Source: Streptomyces agglomeratus
Lineage (GTDB): Bacteria > Actinomycetota > Actinomycetes > Streptomycetales > Streptomycetaceae
NCBI RefSeq assembly: GCF_001746415.1
Contig: NZ_MEHJ01000001.1
Span: 1,489,001 to 1,553,000 of the forward strand
Direction of reading: 5' to 3'
DNA: 64,000 nt
The translations under genes and the position numbers were made by a program. Below are positions 40,071 to 49,317 of the stretch, piece after piece; position 1 is the first letter of the stretch; every line of letters starts with the position of its first letter. The notes under the pieces were generated by a model. That model made no database searches and was not told where the DNA came from. It saw only the letters and a list, made by a program, of their open reading frames with translations.

Positions 40071-41655
40071 GAGAGCCCTCCACTTCGTTCATGCTGTCGG
40101 GGGCTTCGTCGGTGGTGTCGGGGGCTTGCGCGGTGTCGAGGGCTTGCGCGGTGTCGGAGGCTTGCGCGGTGTCGGGGGCGCTGAGAGCCAGCGCCATCAC
40201 CGCGTCCTGGGTCGCCTCATGTGCGGGGAGTTCGCCGGCGATCCGGCCCTGGGCCATCACCAGCACCCGGTCGCTCATGCCGAGGACCTCGGGCAGATCG
40301 CTCGAAATCATCAGGACGGCGTGCCCGGAGGCGGTCAGTTCATTGATCAGCTGATAGATCTCGACCTTGGCGCCCACGTCGATGCCGCGCGTCGGCTCGT
40401 CGAGGATCAGCACCCGGGTGTCGGCGAGCAGCCACTTCCCGATGACGACCTTCTGCTGGTTCCCGCCCGAGAGCGTGCGGACGTGCTGGCCGAGACCTGC
40501 CATCCGTACGCCCAGCTGTCCGGCGATCCGCGCGGCAGCCGCACTCTGGCCCTTGCGGTCCACGAGGCCGGCTCGGGTGGCCGAACGCATCGTGACCAGC
40601 CCGAGGTTCTCCTGCACCGAGGCGTCGAGCACCAGCCCTTGCCCCTTGCGGTCCTCGGGGACGAGACCGATGCCGGCGCCCATGGCGGCGTTCACGTCGC
40701 CCTTGCCGAGCCGCGCGCCGCGCACCTCCACCGTCCCGGCGTCGTAGGGGTCGGCGCCGAACACCGCGCGTACGACCTCCGTCCGTCCGGCGCCGACGAG
40801 CCCGGCGAAACCGACGACCTCACCCGCCCGCACGTCGAAGCTGACGTCGTGAAAGACGCCCCCGCGCGTCAGCCCGCGTACGGAGAGCAACGCGTCGCCC
40901 ACCGCCGGGCGTTCCCGCGGATACTGCTGCTCGATGCTGCGCCCGACCATCAGCCGTACGAGTTCGTCCTCGGGCGTGGAGGCGGGTACCTGGCCGGCGC
41001 TGCGGCCGTCGCGCAGCACGGTGACGCGGTCGCCGAGGGCCGCGATCTCCTCCAGGTGATGGGTGATGAAGACGATGCCCACGCCGTCCTCGCGCAGCTG
41101 CCGCACGATGCGGAAGAGCTTGTCCACTTCCTCGCTGGTCAGTACGGCGGTGGGCTCGTCCATGATGAGGACACGCGCCTCCAGGCTCAGCGCCTTGGCG
41201 ATCTCCACCATCTGGAGCCGGGCGATGCCCAGTTCACGCACCGGGGTCTTCGGGGACACCTGTACGCCCACCCGCTCCAGCAGCGCCTGTGCGTCGGCCT
41301 CCATCCGCTTGCGGTCGATCATGGCGAAGCGCCGGGGCTGGCGGCCGAGGAAGATGTTCTCGGCGACGGTCAGTTCGGGCACCAGGTTGAACTCCTGGTG
41401 GATGGTGGCGATCCCCAGCCGCTCGGCGTCCTGCGCACCCTGGATACGAACCTCGGACCCGTCGACAAGGATCCGGCCGCCGTCGGGCCGGCAGGCCCCG
41501 GACAGCGTTTTGATCAGCGTGCTCTTGCCCGCGCCGTTCTCACCGAGCAGCACGTGCACTTCGCCGCGCCGAAGATCGAAGTCGACGGAGTCGAGGGCGA
41601 CGACGCCGGGGAAGGTCTTGCGTATGCCTTCGATGCGCAGCAGTTCGCCGCTCAC
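40057..41655 (-). CDS. rbsA: Ribose ABC transporter, ATP-binding protein
   Basis: A 532-residue sugar-type ABC ATPase with two nucleotide-binding halves. The first has Walker A GENGAGKST (residues 38-46), signature and Walker B; the second half has a degenerate Walker A (GLVGAGRTEV), as is normal in the CUT2 family. The C-terminus is extended by a repeat of about DTAQA (roughly residues 492-515) encoded by an 18-bp tandem repeat. The GTG start overlaps the regulator stop (GTGA) and has GAGGAG upstream. It energises the RbsCB fusion. Confidence 0.95.
   Translation of the reverse strand: MSGELLRIEGIRKTFPGVVALDSVDFDLRRGEVHVLLGENGAGKSTLIKTLSGACRPDGGRILVDGSEVRIQGAQDAERLGIATIHQEFNLVPELTVAENIFLGRQPRRFAMIDRKRMEADAQALLERVGVQVSPKTPVRELGIARLQMVEIAKALSLEARVLIMDEPTAVLTSEEVDKLFRIVRQLREDGVGIVFITHHLEEIAALGDRVTVLRDGRSAGQVPASTPEDELVRLMVGRSIEQQYPRERPAVGDALLSVRGLTRGGVFHDVSFDVRAGEVVGFAGLVGAGRTEVVRAVFGADPYDAGTVEVRGARLGKGDVNAAMGAGIGLVPEDRKGQGLVLDASVQENLGLVTMRSATRAGLVDRKGQSAAAARIAGQLGVRMAGLGQHVRTLSGGNQQKVVIGKWLLADTRVLILDEPTRGIDVGAKVEIYQLINELTASGHAVLMISSDLPEVLGMSDRVLVMAQGRIAGELPAHEATQDAVMALALSAPDTAQASDTAQALDTAQAPDTTDEAPDSMNEVEGSRGHY
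40114..40178 (-). repeat. 18-bp tandem repeat inside the 3' end of rbsA
   Basis: Units of 18 bp (GGTGTCGGGGGCTTGCGC and close variants on the plus strand) start at 40114, 40132 and 40150, with a partial fourth from 40168. It is in frame and encodes a Asp-Thr-Ala-Gln-Ala type repeat at the end of RbsA. Confidence 0.8.
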
Positions 41656-42668
41656 AGATTGCTCCTCTGGCTCTGCTCCCCCTCGCCGCAGGACCTGCGT
41701 ACGACAAGACGTGCGGGAAGGGTGACGGACTGCGGGGGCCGGCCCTCGATGAGGTCGACCAGTGCCCGTACGGCGGCCCGGCCCAGTTCGCCGGTCGGCT
41801 GGGCGATCGCGGTGATCGGCGGATCGGTGTGGACGAACCACGGGATGTCGTCGAAGGCGGCGAGCCCGATGTCGTGCGGGACGCGCAGGCCGCGCGCGCG
41901 GATCGCGTCCAGTGCGCCGAGTGCCATCAGGTTGTCGGCGGCGAAGACCACTTCGGGCGGCTCCGGCAGGCCGAGGAACGCCTCGGTGGCCCGCCGCCCG
42001 CTGTCGGCCTGGAAGTCGCCCTGGCCGATGTAGGCGTCGGGCAGTGGCAGCCCGTGCTCCGCCAGCGCCTCGCGGAAGGCTTCGACGCGCTCGCTTCCCG
42101 TGGTGGTCGCGGCGGGCCCGGCGATGATGGCGAGCCTGCGGTGCCCCAGCCGGTACAGGTGGGCGACCAGGTCCCGGACGGCCGGACAGCCGTCGGCGCG
42201 CACTACGGGCACGTCCACACCCGGAATCCAGCGGTCCACGAAGACCATGGGGGTGCCGCCGCGCGCGGCGTCGAGTATCTGCGGCGATCCCCCGTCGGCG
42301 GGCGAGACCAGAAGCCCGTCGATCCGGCGGTCCAGCAGCGTACGTACGTGGTGGTCCTGAAGATCGGGCCGCTCGTCCGCGTTCCCGATGATGACGCTGT
42401 AGCCGAGGGCGCGTGCCGCTTCCTCCACGGACCGGGCGAGCGCCGTGAAGTACGGATTGAGTACGTCGCTGATGACCAGTCCGAGGGTGCGCGTCTGGTC
42501 GGTGCGCAGCGACCGGGCCACGGCGTTGGGCCGGTAGCCGAGTGCTTCTACGGCGGCGAGGACGCGGGTGCGCGCGTCGGGGCTGACGGACGGATGGCTG
42601 TTGAGAACGCGCGAGACCGTGGCAGCGGACACGCCCGCCTCAGCCGCGACATCCTTGATGCTCGCCAC
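41652..42668 (-). CDS. LacI family transcriptional regulator of the ribose operon
   Basis: A 338-residue LacI/PurR-type repressor. The N-terminal helix-turn-helix is at residues 2-22 (SIKDVAAEAGVSAATVSRVL), the hinge with a RPNAVARSL segment at about 45-55, and a periplasmic-binding-protein-like sensor domain follows. It is the first gene of the ribose operon and overlaps rbsA by four bases, so it should be autoregulated. A perfect palindrome just upstream of its GTG start is its probable operator. The inducer is expected to be ribose, by context. Confidence 0.93.
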   Translation of the reverse strand: MASIKDVAAEAGVSAATVSRVLNSHPSVSPDARTRVLAAVEALGYRPNAVARSLRTDQTRTLGLVISDVLNPYFTALARSVEEAARALGYSVIIGNADERPDLQDHHVRTLLDRRIDGLLVSPADGGSPQILDAARGGTPMVFVDRWIPGVDVPVVRADGCPAVRDLVAHLYRLGHRRLAIIAGPAATTTGSERVEAFREALAEHGLPLPDAYIGQGDFQADSGRRATEAFLGLPEPPEVVFAADNLMALGALDAIRARGLRVPHDIGLAAFDDIPWFVHTDPPITAIAQPTGELGRAAVRALVDLIEGRPPQSVTLPARLVVRRSCGEGEQSQRSNL

Positions 42669-42693
42669 GACCGGACCACCTCCTTGTGGGCCT

Positions 42694-42731
42694 GTGGAAT
42701 CGATTACAAGGCGTCATGTAATCGATTCCAC
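42694..42731. promoter_or_regulatory. Perfect 15-bp-arm palindrome, probable LacI-type operator
   Basis: Arms GTGGAATCGATTACA (42694-42708) and TGTAATCGATTCCAC (42717-42731) are perfect inverses around 8 bases. Its near edge is 26 bases upstream of the regulator GTG. The arms carry the AATCGATT-rich sequence typical of LacI operators; each arm is itself partly symmetric. Confidence 0.8.
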
Positions 42732-42883
42732 GCACGAGAGGCAAGACCCGGACCCCACAGCGAGACGCAATCGTGACGAGGCCCGGCCCGGCCGGGGCCG
42801 GTGGGCCGGCAGCTCGTCGGGGCCGGTCGGCCCGGCCGCTCGGCCGAGCCGGCCGGGCGGCCCCCGCCGGGACAGCGGGCGCC

Positions 42884-43363
42884 CTACTCCCCCGCGTACG
42901 CCTTCCGTAGCGCGGCCATGTCGAGCTTGGTCATCCCGTACATCACCTCGGTGGTGCGCTTCGCCTTTTCCGGGTCCGGGTCGACGAGCATGTCGACGAG
43001 CCCGTCGGGGATGACCTGCCACGACACGCCGTACTTGTCCTTCAGCCAGCCGCAGGGACCCTCCGAACCGGCCTCCGAGAGAGCACTCCAGTAGTGGTCC
43101 ACCTCGTCCTGGTCGTCGCAGAAGACCTGGAAGGAGACGGCCTCGTTGAACGTGAACTCCGGCCCGCCGTTCACGCCGACGAACCTCTGCCCGTTGGCCT
43201 CGAACTCGACGGTCATGACCGAGCCCGCCGGCCCCGGCCCGGCCTCGTTGTAGCGGCCGATCCGACCGATCCTGGAGTCCTTGAAGATCGAGACGTAGTG
43301 GTTGGCGGCCTCTTCGGCCTGACCGTCGAACCACAGGCAAGTGGTGAATCCCTTGGTGACCAT
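42884..43363 (-). CDS. VOC family protein (PhnB / 3-demethylubiquinone methyltransferase-like)
   Basis: A 159-residue protein of the vicinal oxygen chelate superfamily, nearest to the PhnB/3-demethylubiquinone-9 group. Paired beta-alpha-beta-beta-beta modules are indicated by KGFTTCLWFDGQAEEAANHY at the start and FNEAVSFQVFCDDQDEVDHYW in the second half. Many such proteins have no proven enzyme activity. ATG 43363 has GGAGG five bases upstream; the upstream frame to 43531 is not needed. It lies between the ribose operon and the tRNA gene, on the same strand as both. Confidence 0.88.
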   Translation of the reverse strand: MVTKGFTTCLWFDGQAEEAANHYVSIFKDSRIGRIGRYNEAGPGPAGSVMTVEFEANGQRFVGVNGGPEFTFNEAVSFQVFCDDQDEVDHYWSALSEAGSEGPCGWLKDKYGVSWQVIPDGLVDMLVDPDPEKAKRTTEVMYGMTKLDMAALRKAYAGE

Positions 43364-43487
43364 CGGTGCCTCCAGCACATGAGCGGTGTGTACCCATGGA
43401 GACCGTTCCCGCGCGTCGAACTCATCGGCGCCCCGCCGGGCCCGTACGGAACGGACTCGCCTCCACCGTGACGACCACCGGGAACGC

Positions 43488-43514
43488 AAAAAAGACCCCA
43501 GATGGACTGGGGTC
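43488..43514 (-). terminator. Rho-independent terminator of the tRNA-Leu gene
   Basis: On the minus strand GACCCCAG and CTGGGGTC (8 bp each) flank a 5-base loop and are followed by six T residues. It is a textbook factor-independent terminator, unusual for its U tract in this GC-rich DNA. Confidence 0.9.
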
Positions 43515-43535
43515 TCCACTTGCTGATGCACTTAC

Positions 43536-43623
43536 TGGTGTCCGAGGGGGGACTTGAACCCCCACGCCCGATAAAGGGCACTAGCACCTCAAGCTAGCGC
43601 GTCTGCCATTCCGCCACCCGGAC
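43536..43623 (-). tRNA. tRNA-Leu (anticodon GAG)
   Basis: Acceptor stem 7 bp (GTCCGGG with CTCGGAC, one G-T pair), anticodon stem CTAGC/GCTAG with loop TTGAGGT giving anticodon GAG (codon CUC), a long class II variable arm (TGCCC/CGGGC type), and T arm GGGGG-TTCAAGT-CCCCC. The 3' CCA is encoded (43536-43538). A U-tract terminator follows 20 bases downstream. Confidence 0.97.
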
Positions 43624-43804
43624 CAGGTGGTCGGCCCCGGTTTCCCGTGGCGACATGGAAAACAATACCAGGGGTTCGGCGCGCCTTTCACCTGCGTATT
43701 CCGTGGTCAGTGGCTTGCGGAGACCTCGGCGGGCGCCGGCCGGACACAGTCGCCCGGCCTTGCTCACAGCGTGTCGCCGCTCGTGTACGCGTAGCGTTCG
43801 CGCG

Positions 43805-45154
43805 GTGAGTTTCGGATACGGATTCGGCCGCCGTGGACCTCGGTATCGCCGGCCGCGCGCCCTGTCGCCGATGCGTGAGCATCTGCGGGACACCTTCTGG
43901 TTCGCGCCGACCCTGGGGCTGTTGTGCGCGTTCGTTCTGTGGTGGGCGGCGTCGGCGCTCGACGCGGAGATCGTCGCGCATCTCCAGGGCGAGGAGGCGT
44001 ACGACGAGGTCGGCGATCTCATCGGGATCGCCGAGGACGCCAAGACGATCGTCACCACGATCAGCTCCGCGATGATGACCTTCATCGGCGTGGTCTTCAG
44101 CATCTCGCTGGTGGCCGTACAGATGGCGAGCGGCGGGTTCACGCCCCGGGTCGTGCGGATCTTCGTGCGGAGCCGGATCACCAAGCTCACGCTCACGGTG
44201 TTTCTCGCGACGTTCCTGTTCTCGCTGCTGGTGCTGACGCAGTACGACAGCAAGTCCGATCCACGGCTGGTGACCACCGTGCCGCTCGTGCAGAGCGTGC
44301 TGGTCGTGATCATGGTGCTGCTCAGCCTGCTGCTGTTCATCGCGTACGTGTCGTCCACGCTGCGGCTCATGCAGGTCGGGCCCGTCGTCGACCGGATCGC
44401 GCGGGAGTCGTTCCGGGTGCTGGCCAGGCACGCGGGCGGTGAGCCCGACGCCCCCTTCGTGACCGGTACACCGGAGCCGCTCGTTCCCGAGAGCGGGCGG
44501 ATCGCGCACCGAGGGCGGGCCGGCGTGCTGCGGGACGTGAACGTCGCGCGGCTGGTACGGGCCGCCCGGCGCGAAGGTGTGGTCCTGCGGCTCATTCCCC
44601 GGATCGGGGACTTCGTCGTACCCGGGACACCCGTGCTCGCCGTGCACGGTGAGGGGGCGCCGTCGCGGCGGACGCTCCGGTACACCATTTACGTCGGGGT
44701 GGAACGGACCTCGCACCAGGATCTCGGGTTCGGGCTGCGGCAGCTCTCCGACATCGCGCTGCGGGCGCTGTCGCCCGCCGTCAACGATCCGACGACCGCC
44801 GTGCAGTGTCTGGACCGGATCGTCCAGTTCCTCGCCGCGGTGGCGGTCAGGCCGCTGGGGGCCGTGCGGCACCGGGACGGGCGGGGGGCGGTGCGGCTGG
44901 TGCAGGACGTGCCGGGGTGGGCCGACCTGGTGGATCTCGGGTTCGCGGAGATCCGGGGGTACGCGGCCGGCAGCCCGCAGGTGTCGAGGCGGCTGCTCGC
45001 CGGGATCGACGACCTCTTGCTGCTGGCGCCGGAGAACAGGAGAGAACCGCTGGTGCGCCACCGTACGCTCCTCGTTCAGGCCGTGGAGCGTACGGTGCCC
45101 GAGGCGGCCGAGCGGGCGTTCGCCCTGCTGCCCGACCACCAGGGCATCGGCTAG
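43805..45154 (+). CDS. DUF2254 membrane protein
   Basis: A 449-residue predicted membrane protein. Four hydrophobic segments are in the first 200 residues (about 31-50, 85-112, 130-148, 160-180), then a soluble C-terminal domain with APAVNDP-like sequence SPAVNDPTTA near residue 325, typical for DUF2254. Function unknown. The GTG at 43805 starts a basic, Gly/Arg-rich N-terminus; the ATG at 43871 is an alternative. Its stop overlaps the stop of the convergent aldehyde dehydrogenase gene (CTAG, 45151-45154). Confidence 0.85.
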   Translation: MSFGYGFGRRGPRYRRPRALSPMREHLRDTFWFAPTLGLLCAFVLWWAASALDAEIVAHLQGEEAYDEVGDLIGIAEDAKTIVTTISSAMMTFIGVVFSISLVAVQMASGGFTPRVVRIFVRSRITKLTLTVFLATFLFSLLVLTQYDSKSDPRLVTTVPLVQSVLVVIMVLLSLLLFIAYVSSTLRLMQVGPVVDRIARESFRVLARHAGGEPDAPFVTGTPEPLVPESGRIAHRGRAGVLRDVNVARLVRAARREGVVLRLIPRIGDFVVPGTPVLAVHGEGAPSRRTLRYTIYVGVERTSHQDLGFGLRQLSDIALRALSPAVNDPTTAVQCLDRIVQFLAAVAVRPLGAVRHRDGRGAVRLVQDVPGWADLVDLGFAEIRGYAAGSPQVSRRLLAGIDDLLLLAPENRREPLVRHRTLLVQAVERTVPEAAERAFALLPDHQGIG

Positions 45155-46694
45155 GGCATCAGGTGGTAGTCGGGGAAGTTGCCCGGAAGGCGTTCGTCGT
45201 GCGGGCCCTCGGTCACCGAGCGGACGAGGAGTTCGCCGCCCACGAACGCGCCTCGCCACGACGCGCCGAAGCCGCCGAAGAGTTCGTCGCGGTCGCCCCG
45301 CGAACGGGGCTTTCCGTGGCCGACCTTGAAGGAACGGATCTGGGGCGACAGCCGTTCATATGTCGAGGGGTCGTCGGTGGAAAGGGTCGCCACCAGGGCT
45401 CCGTTGGAGGCGTTCATCGCGGCGAGGAGTTCCGCCTCCGTGTCGACCAGGACGATGGTGTCCACCGGGCCGAAGGGCTCCGCGTGGTGGAGGGGGGAAG
45501 ATGGGGGCGGGTTCAGCAGGGTGACGGGTGGCAGGTAGGCACTGGTGTCCTGGCCGGGCAGGAAGCGGGCGCCGGCGAGGGAGCCCCGGTGGAGCGGGAC
45601 CGCGCCCCGGTCAATGGCCTCGCTCACCTGGTCGGCCAGTTCCTTGGCCTTGGCCGCGTTGATGAGCGGGCCGAAGTCCAGGGTGGGGAGCGGGTCTTCG
45701 GGTTCTCGACGGCGAGGGGGTGGCCGGTGCGGATGGAGCGTACGGCGGGCAGGTACGCCGCGAGGAACGCGTCGAACAGGGTCCGCTGGACGACGAAGCG
45801 CGGGTAGGCGGTGCAGCGCTGCTTGCCGTAGTCGAAGAGCTTGGGAATGAGGGAGGTCAGGGTGGGCCAGTCCGAGTAGTTCCAGATGCCCCAGGTGTTG
45901 AGGCCCTCCTGTTCGAGGATGTGGCGCTTGCCGAGGTCGGCCACGGCGGTGGCGATACGGGCGCCCGTGTCGCGGCCGCCCACGAACGAGACGCAGCCGA
46001 TCTCCGGGGAGCGGACGAGGGATGCGGAGAGTTCGCTGCCGCTGCCACTGACGAGGGTGACGGGGATGCCTTCGCGTGCTGCCAGGGCCGAGGCGAGGGT
46101 GAGGCAGGCGACGCCGCCGTCGGTGGGGGTCTTGGCGATGACCGCGTTGCCGGCCAGGGCCTGCACCAGCATGGCGTGGACCAGGACGGACATCGGGTAG
46201 TTCCAGCTGGCGATGTTCGACACGGGGCCGGGGAGCGGGGTGCGGTCGGCGAGCATGGGGCCGATGCCGTCGACGTACCAGCGCACGCCGTCGATCGCGC
46301 GGTCGACGTCGGCCTGGGCGAGGCGCCACGGCTTGCCTATCTCCCAGACCAGGAGAAGAGCGAGCAGTTCGCGGTGCTCGGTGAGGGCGTCGAGCGTGGC
46401 GGCCACGCGGGCGCGGCGCTCGGCCAGTGGAACGTGGCGCCAGGCGCGGTGCTGGTCGAGTGACGCGCGTACGGCCTGGCCGGCGGTGGGGGCGTCGAGG
46501 CGCGGCGGGCCCGCGATGGGGCTGCCGTCGACGGGTGAGGTGGCGGGGAGCGCGCGGCCGTCGGGCTTCCAGGCGGAGGCCCAGAGGTTGAGTACGCGGT
46601 CGTCGCGGAACGCTTCGGGGGCGACGGCGCGGCAGCGCTGCCAGGCATCGGACCAGGCTGTGCCGGGCTTGAGGGTGAGGGTGACGGGTGCCAT
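45151..46694 (-). pseudogene. Aldehyde dehydrogenase, broken by a frameshift near 45700
   Basis: Two overlapping frames together encode one aldehyde dehydrogenase of about 514 residues. Frame one starts at ATG 46694 (GGAGA upstream) and runs through the NAD site, the general base Glu in HILEQEG and catalytic Cys in KQRCTAYP, then goes out of register after AVENP and ends at 45624. The rest (EDPLPTLDFGPLINAAKAKE to the end at 45151) is in the next frame. Total length 1544 bases is one short of a multiple of three, so a single base is missing near 45699-45703. Either a real inactivation or a sequencing error. Closest to succinic-semialdehyde/phenylacetaldehyde-type dehydrogenases with an unusual 'PRFVVQR' region. 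Confidence 0.85.
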
Positions 46695-47082
46695 CTGTTC
46701 TCTCCGCTCGTAAGGGGGGCGGGGCGGGACTGAGTGGCGCGGGCCGCCCCGCACGAGGGCGCGTCCGGCGGAGATCCCCCTTTCCCCTGCCCGCCCCTTC
46801 CCGTACCGGGGCGAGTCCCGGGCCCGGACGCGCCGGTGATTCCGGGGCGGTCGGGGCGGACGGCCGCGCGGCGGGCACATCCCGCTCAGCGGCGCGATCG
46901 CAGCCCCTTCGGTGTTCGAGGAGCGGGTCCGGGTCCGGGGGCACGGGGCAGGGCCCCGATGGGACGGGAAGGATTGGTCAGGGGAAGGAGCACTCTGCCG
47001 GCACGCCCCAGGGGCGGTCCTGCCTGGACGGTAGTGACGTCGGACGGCAGGCGGTATCACCGGCGCTCAACTGTGCGCGATG
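46695..47082. other. Intergenic region, no gene seen
   Basis: About 390 bases between the broken aldehyde dehydrogenase and sucD. Both neighbours are on the minus strand, so this holds the end of the sucCD transcript and the upstream region of the dehydrogenase. I see only a few short G/C-rich inverted repeats (for example around 47004-47016) and no convincing terminator or coding frame. Confidence 0.5.
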
Positions 47083-47961
47083 TCACCCCAGTTGGGCCAG
47101 TGCGAGCAACGCCGTCTCGGAGGGGGTCGAGCCGACCCGTACGCCCGCTGCTTCCAGGGCATGTCGCTTCGCCTCCGCCGTGCCCGACGTGCCCGAGACG
47201 ATCGCGCCCGCGTGGCCCATCGTCCTGCCCTCAGGGGCGGTGAATCCGGCGATGTAGCCGATCACCGGCTTGGTGACGCGGTCAGCGATGTACGCCGCTG
47301 CCCGCTCCTCCGCGTCGCCGCCGATCTCGCCTATCAGGATGACGAGTTCGGTGTCGGGGTCGTTCTCGAAGGCGGCGAGGCAGTCGATGTGCGTGGTGCC
47401 GATCACCGGGTCTCCGCCGATGCCGACCGCTGTCGTGAAGCCCGCGTCACGCAGTTCGTACATCAGCTGGTAGGTGAGCGTGCCGGACTTGGAGACGAGT
47501 CCGATGCGGCCGGGTTTCGCGGCGATGTCCGCCGGGATGATTCCGGCGTTGGACTGGCCCGGGCTGATCAGGCCGGGGCAGTTGGGGCCGATGACGCGGG
47601 TGCCGCGTGCCTTCGCGTACGCGTGGAAGGCGACCGCGTCGTGGACCGGGACGCCTTCCGTGATCACGACCACCAGGCCGATGCCGGCGTCCGCCGCCTC
47701 GACGACCGCCGCCCCGGCGAAGGGGGGTGGGACGAAGACGACCGTCACGTCGGCGGCCGTGGCGGCCGCCGCTTCCGCGACCGTGCCGAAGACCGGCACC
47801 GTACGGTCCTCGAAGTCGACGGCGAGGCCCGCCTTGCGCGGGTTGACGCCGGCCACGATGTCGGTCCCGGCGGCGAGCATCCGGCGGGTGTGCTTCATGC
47901 CCTCGGCGCCGGTCATGCCCTGGACGAGGACCTTGCTCCGCTTGGTCAGGTAGATCGCCAT
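47083..47961 (-). CDS. sucD: Succinate-CoA ligase, alpha subunit
   Basis: A 292-residue alpha subunit carrying the CoA-binding Rossmann fold (residues about 1-120, with [20 protein letters not shown]) and the phosphohistidine loop around His250 (GHAGAIVSG). With SucC it interconverts succinyl-CoA and succinate with ATP/GTP formation. The usual Streptomyces TCA-cycle copy is elsewhere in the genome; this pair is next to acyl-CoA and oxalate genes and may be a specialised paralogue (for example acting on another dicarboxylate). ATG 47961 has GAGGAG upstream and lies 12 bases after sucC. Confidence 0.94.
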   Translation of the reverse strand: MAIYLTKRSKVLVQGMTGAEGMKHTRRMLAAGTDIVAGVNPRKAGLAVDFEDRTVPVFGTVAEAAAATAADVTVVFVPPPFAGAAVVEAADAGIGLVVVITEGVPVHDAVAFHAYAKARGTRVIGPNCPGLISPGQSNAGIIPADIAAKPGRIGLVSKSGTLTYQLMYELRDAGFTTAVGIGGDPVIGTTHIDCLAAFENDPDTELVILIGEIGGDAEERAAAYIADRVTKPVIGYIAGFTAPEGRTMGHAGAIVSGTSGTAEAKRHALEAAGVRVGSTPSETALLALAQLG

Positions 47962-47973
47962 GTCGGTCTCTCC

Positions 47974-49107
47974 TCAAGCTGAGACGGCCAGTTGAGCGGC
48001 TCGGCGGGCGGCGCTGTCCATCGTGGTGGCCTGGTGGACGAGCGGGTGGGCGCGGTCGTCGAGGATGGCGCGGCCACGGGCGGCGGCGTTCCCGTCGAGT
48101 CGTACGACGAGGGGACGGGTCAGGTGGACCGACTCCAGGGCCCGGACGATGCTGTCGGCCACCGCGTCGCAGGCCGTGATGCCGCCGAAGACGTTGACGA
48201 AGACGGACTTCACGGCCGGGTCGGAAAGGATGACGGACAGGCCGTCGGCCATGACCTCGGCCGACGCCCCGCCCCCGATGTCGAGGAAGTTCGCGGGACG
48301 CGCCCCGCAGCCGGCGACCACGTCGAGCGTCGACATGACGAGACCGGCGCCGTTGCCGATGATGCCGACCTCGCCGTCCAGCTTGACGTAGTTGAGGCCC
48401 TTGGCCGTCGCCGCCGCTTCGAGCGGGTCACCGTGCGGATCGGGTGCCTGCGCACTCCAGCGCCCTTGGCGGAAGCGGGCGTTGTCGTCGACCGTGACCT
48501 TGCCGTCGAGGGCGAGGATCCGCCCGTCGGTGGTCCGTACGAGCGGGTTCACCTCCACGAGGAGGGCGTCCTCCCGGACAAGGACCTGCCACAGCCGCTC
48601 CAGTACAGGCGCCACCTCCGGCGGAAGGCCCGCCGCCGCCGCGATGCCGGCGGCTTTCGACGCCGTGACGCCCTCGTCCGGCTCCACGGGGATACGGGCC
48701 ACCGCGTCGGGGCGGCTCGCCGCGACCTCCTCGATGTCCATGCCGCCCTCGGCCGACGCGATGGCCAGGAAGCGCCCGGCGCCGCGGTCGAGGACGTAGG
48801 AGACGTAGAACTCCGCCTCGAAGTCCACCGGTTGGGCCAGCATGACCCGGCCGACGGTGTGGCCCTTGATGTCCGTACCGAGAACCTGCCGGGCCGTCAG
48901 TTCGGCTGCCGCCGGGTCGGCGGCGAGCTTCACCCCGCCCGCCTTTCCGCGGCCGCCCGTCTTCACCTGCGCCTTGACGACGACGCGGCCGCCGAGGCGC
49001 TCGGCGGCGCGACGGGCTTCGTGGGGCGTGTCCACCACCTCGGCGTCCGGCACCGAAACGCCGTGGCGCGCGAAGAGTTCCCTTGCCTCGTGCTCGTACA
49101 GGTCCAT
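47974..49107 (-). CDS. sucC: Succinate-CoA ligase, beta subunit
   Basis: A 377-residue beta subunit: an ATP-grasp domain in the N-terminal half (with [18 protein letters not shown], about residues 46-63) and a C-terminal CoA-ligase flavodoxin-like domain with [18 protein letters not shown] and [11 protein letters not shown]. Start ATG 49107 has GAGGAGCC upstream; the frame upstream adds nothing conserved. It is the first gene of the sucCD pair and diverges from the TPP-enzyme gene over 210 bases, sharing a palindromic control site with it. Confidence 0.94.
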   Translation of the reverse strand: MDLYEHEARELFARHGVSVPDAEVVDTPHEARRAAERLGGRVVVKAQVKTGGRGKAGGVKLAADPAAAELTARQVLGTDIKGHTVGRVMLAQPVDFEAEFYVSYVLDRGAGRFLAIASAEGGMDIEEVAASRPDAVARIPVEPDEGVTASKAAGIAAAAGLPPEVAPVLERLWQVLVREDALLVEVNPLVRTTDGRILALDGKVTVDDNARFRQGRWSAQAPDPHGDPLEAAATAKGLNYVKLDGEVGIIGNGAGLVMSTLDVVAGCGARPANFLDIGGGASAEVMADGLSVILSDPAVKSVFVNVFGGITACDAVADSIVRALESVHLTRPLVVRLDGNAAARGRAILDDRAHPLVHQATTMDSAARRAAQLAVSA

Positions 49108-49184
49108 ACCGGCTCCTCGGTCCTCAGTCGGAAAGTGCCGCACGCCCCCTGGACACCACCCACCGGATGCGGGATAACAAGCTT

Positions 49185-49208
49185 CATACAGTATTCGTCG
49201 ACTGTATG
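49185..49208. promoter_or_regulatory. Perfect 8-bp-arm palindrome in the sucC-TPP enzyme divergent region
   Basis: CATACAGT (49185-49192), 8 bases, then ACTGTATG (49201-49208). The AT-rich element sits where both divergent promoters are expected: on the minus strand TTGCAT, 17 bases, TATGAA overlaps it as a possible sucCD promoter. It looks like the site of a GntR-type repressor; no such gene is in the window. Confidence 0.65.
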
Positions 49209-49317
49209 CAATCTACCGCGTCACCGCTCCAGACCGGTCAGGGCTGCGTACGCGCTGCTCCGGGACGCTCTTCCCGCACCACCTCCGAGTACCCCTACGA
49301 AGGGAACGGACTTCGCC

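Noticed and set aside
47992..49317. Upstream extension of the TPP-enzyme frame antisense to sucC
   Set aside because: The enzyme begins at 49318; the upstream part mirrors sucC.
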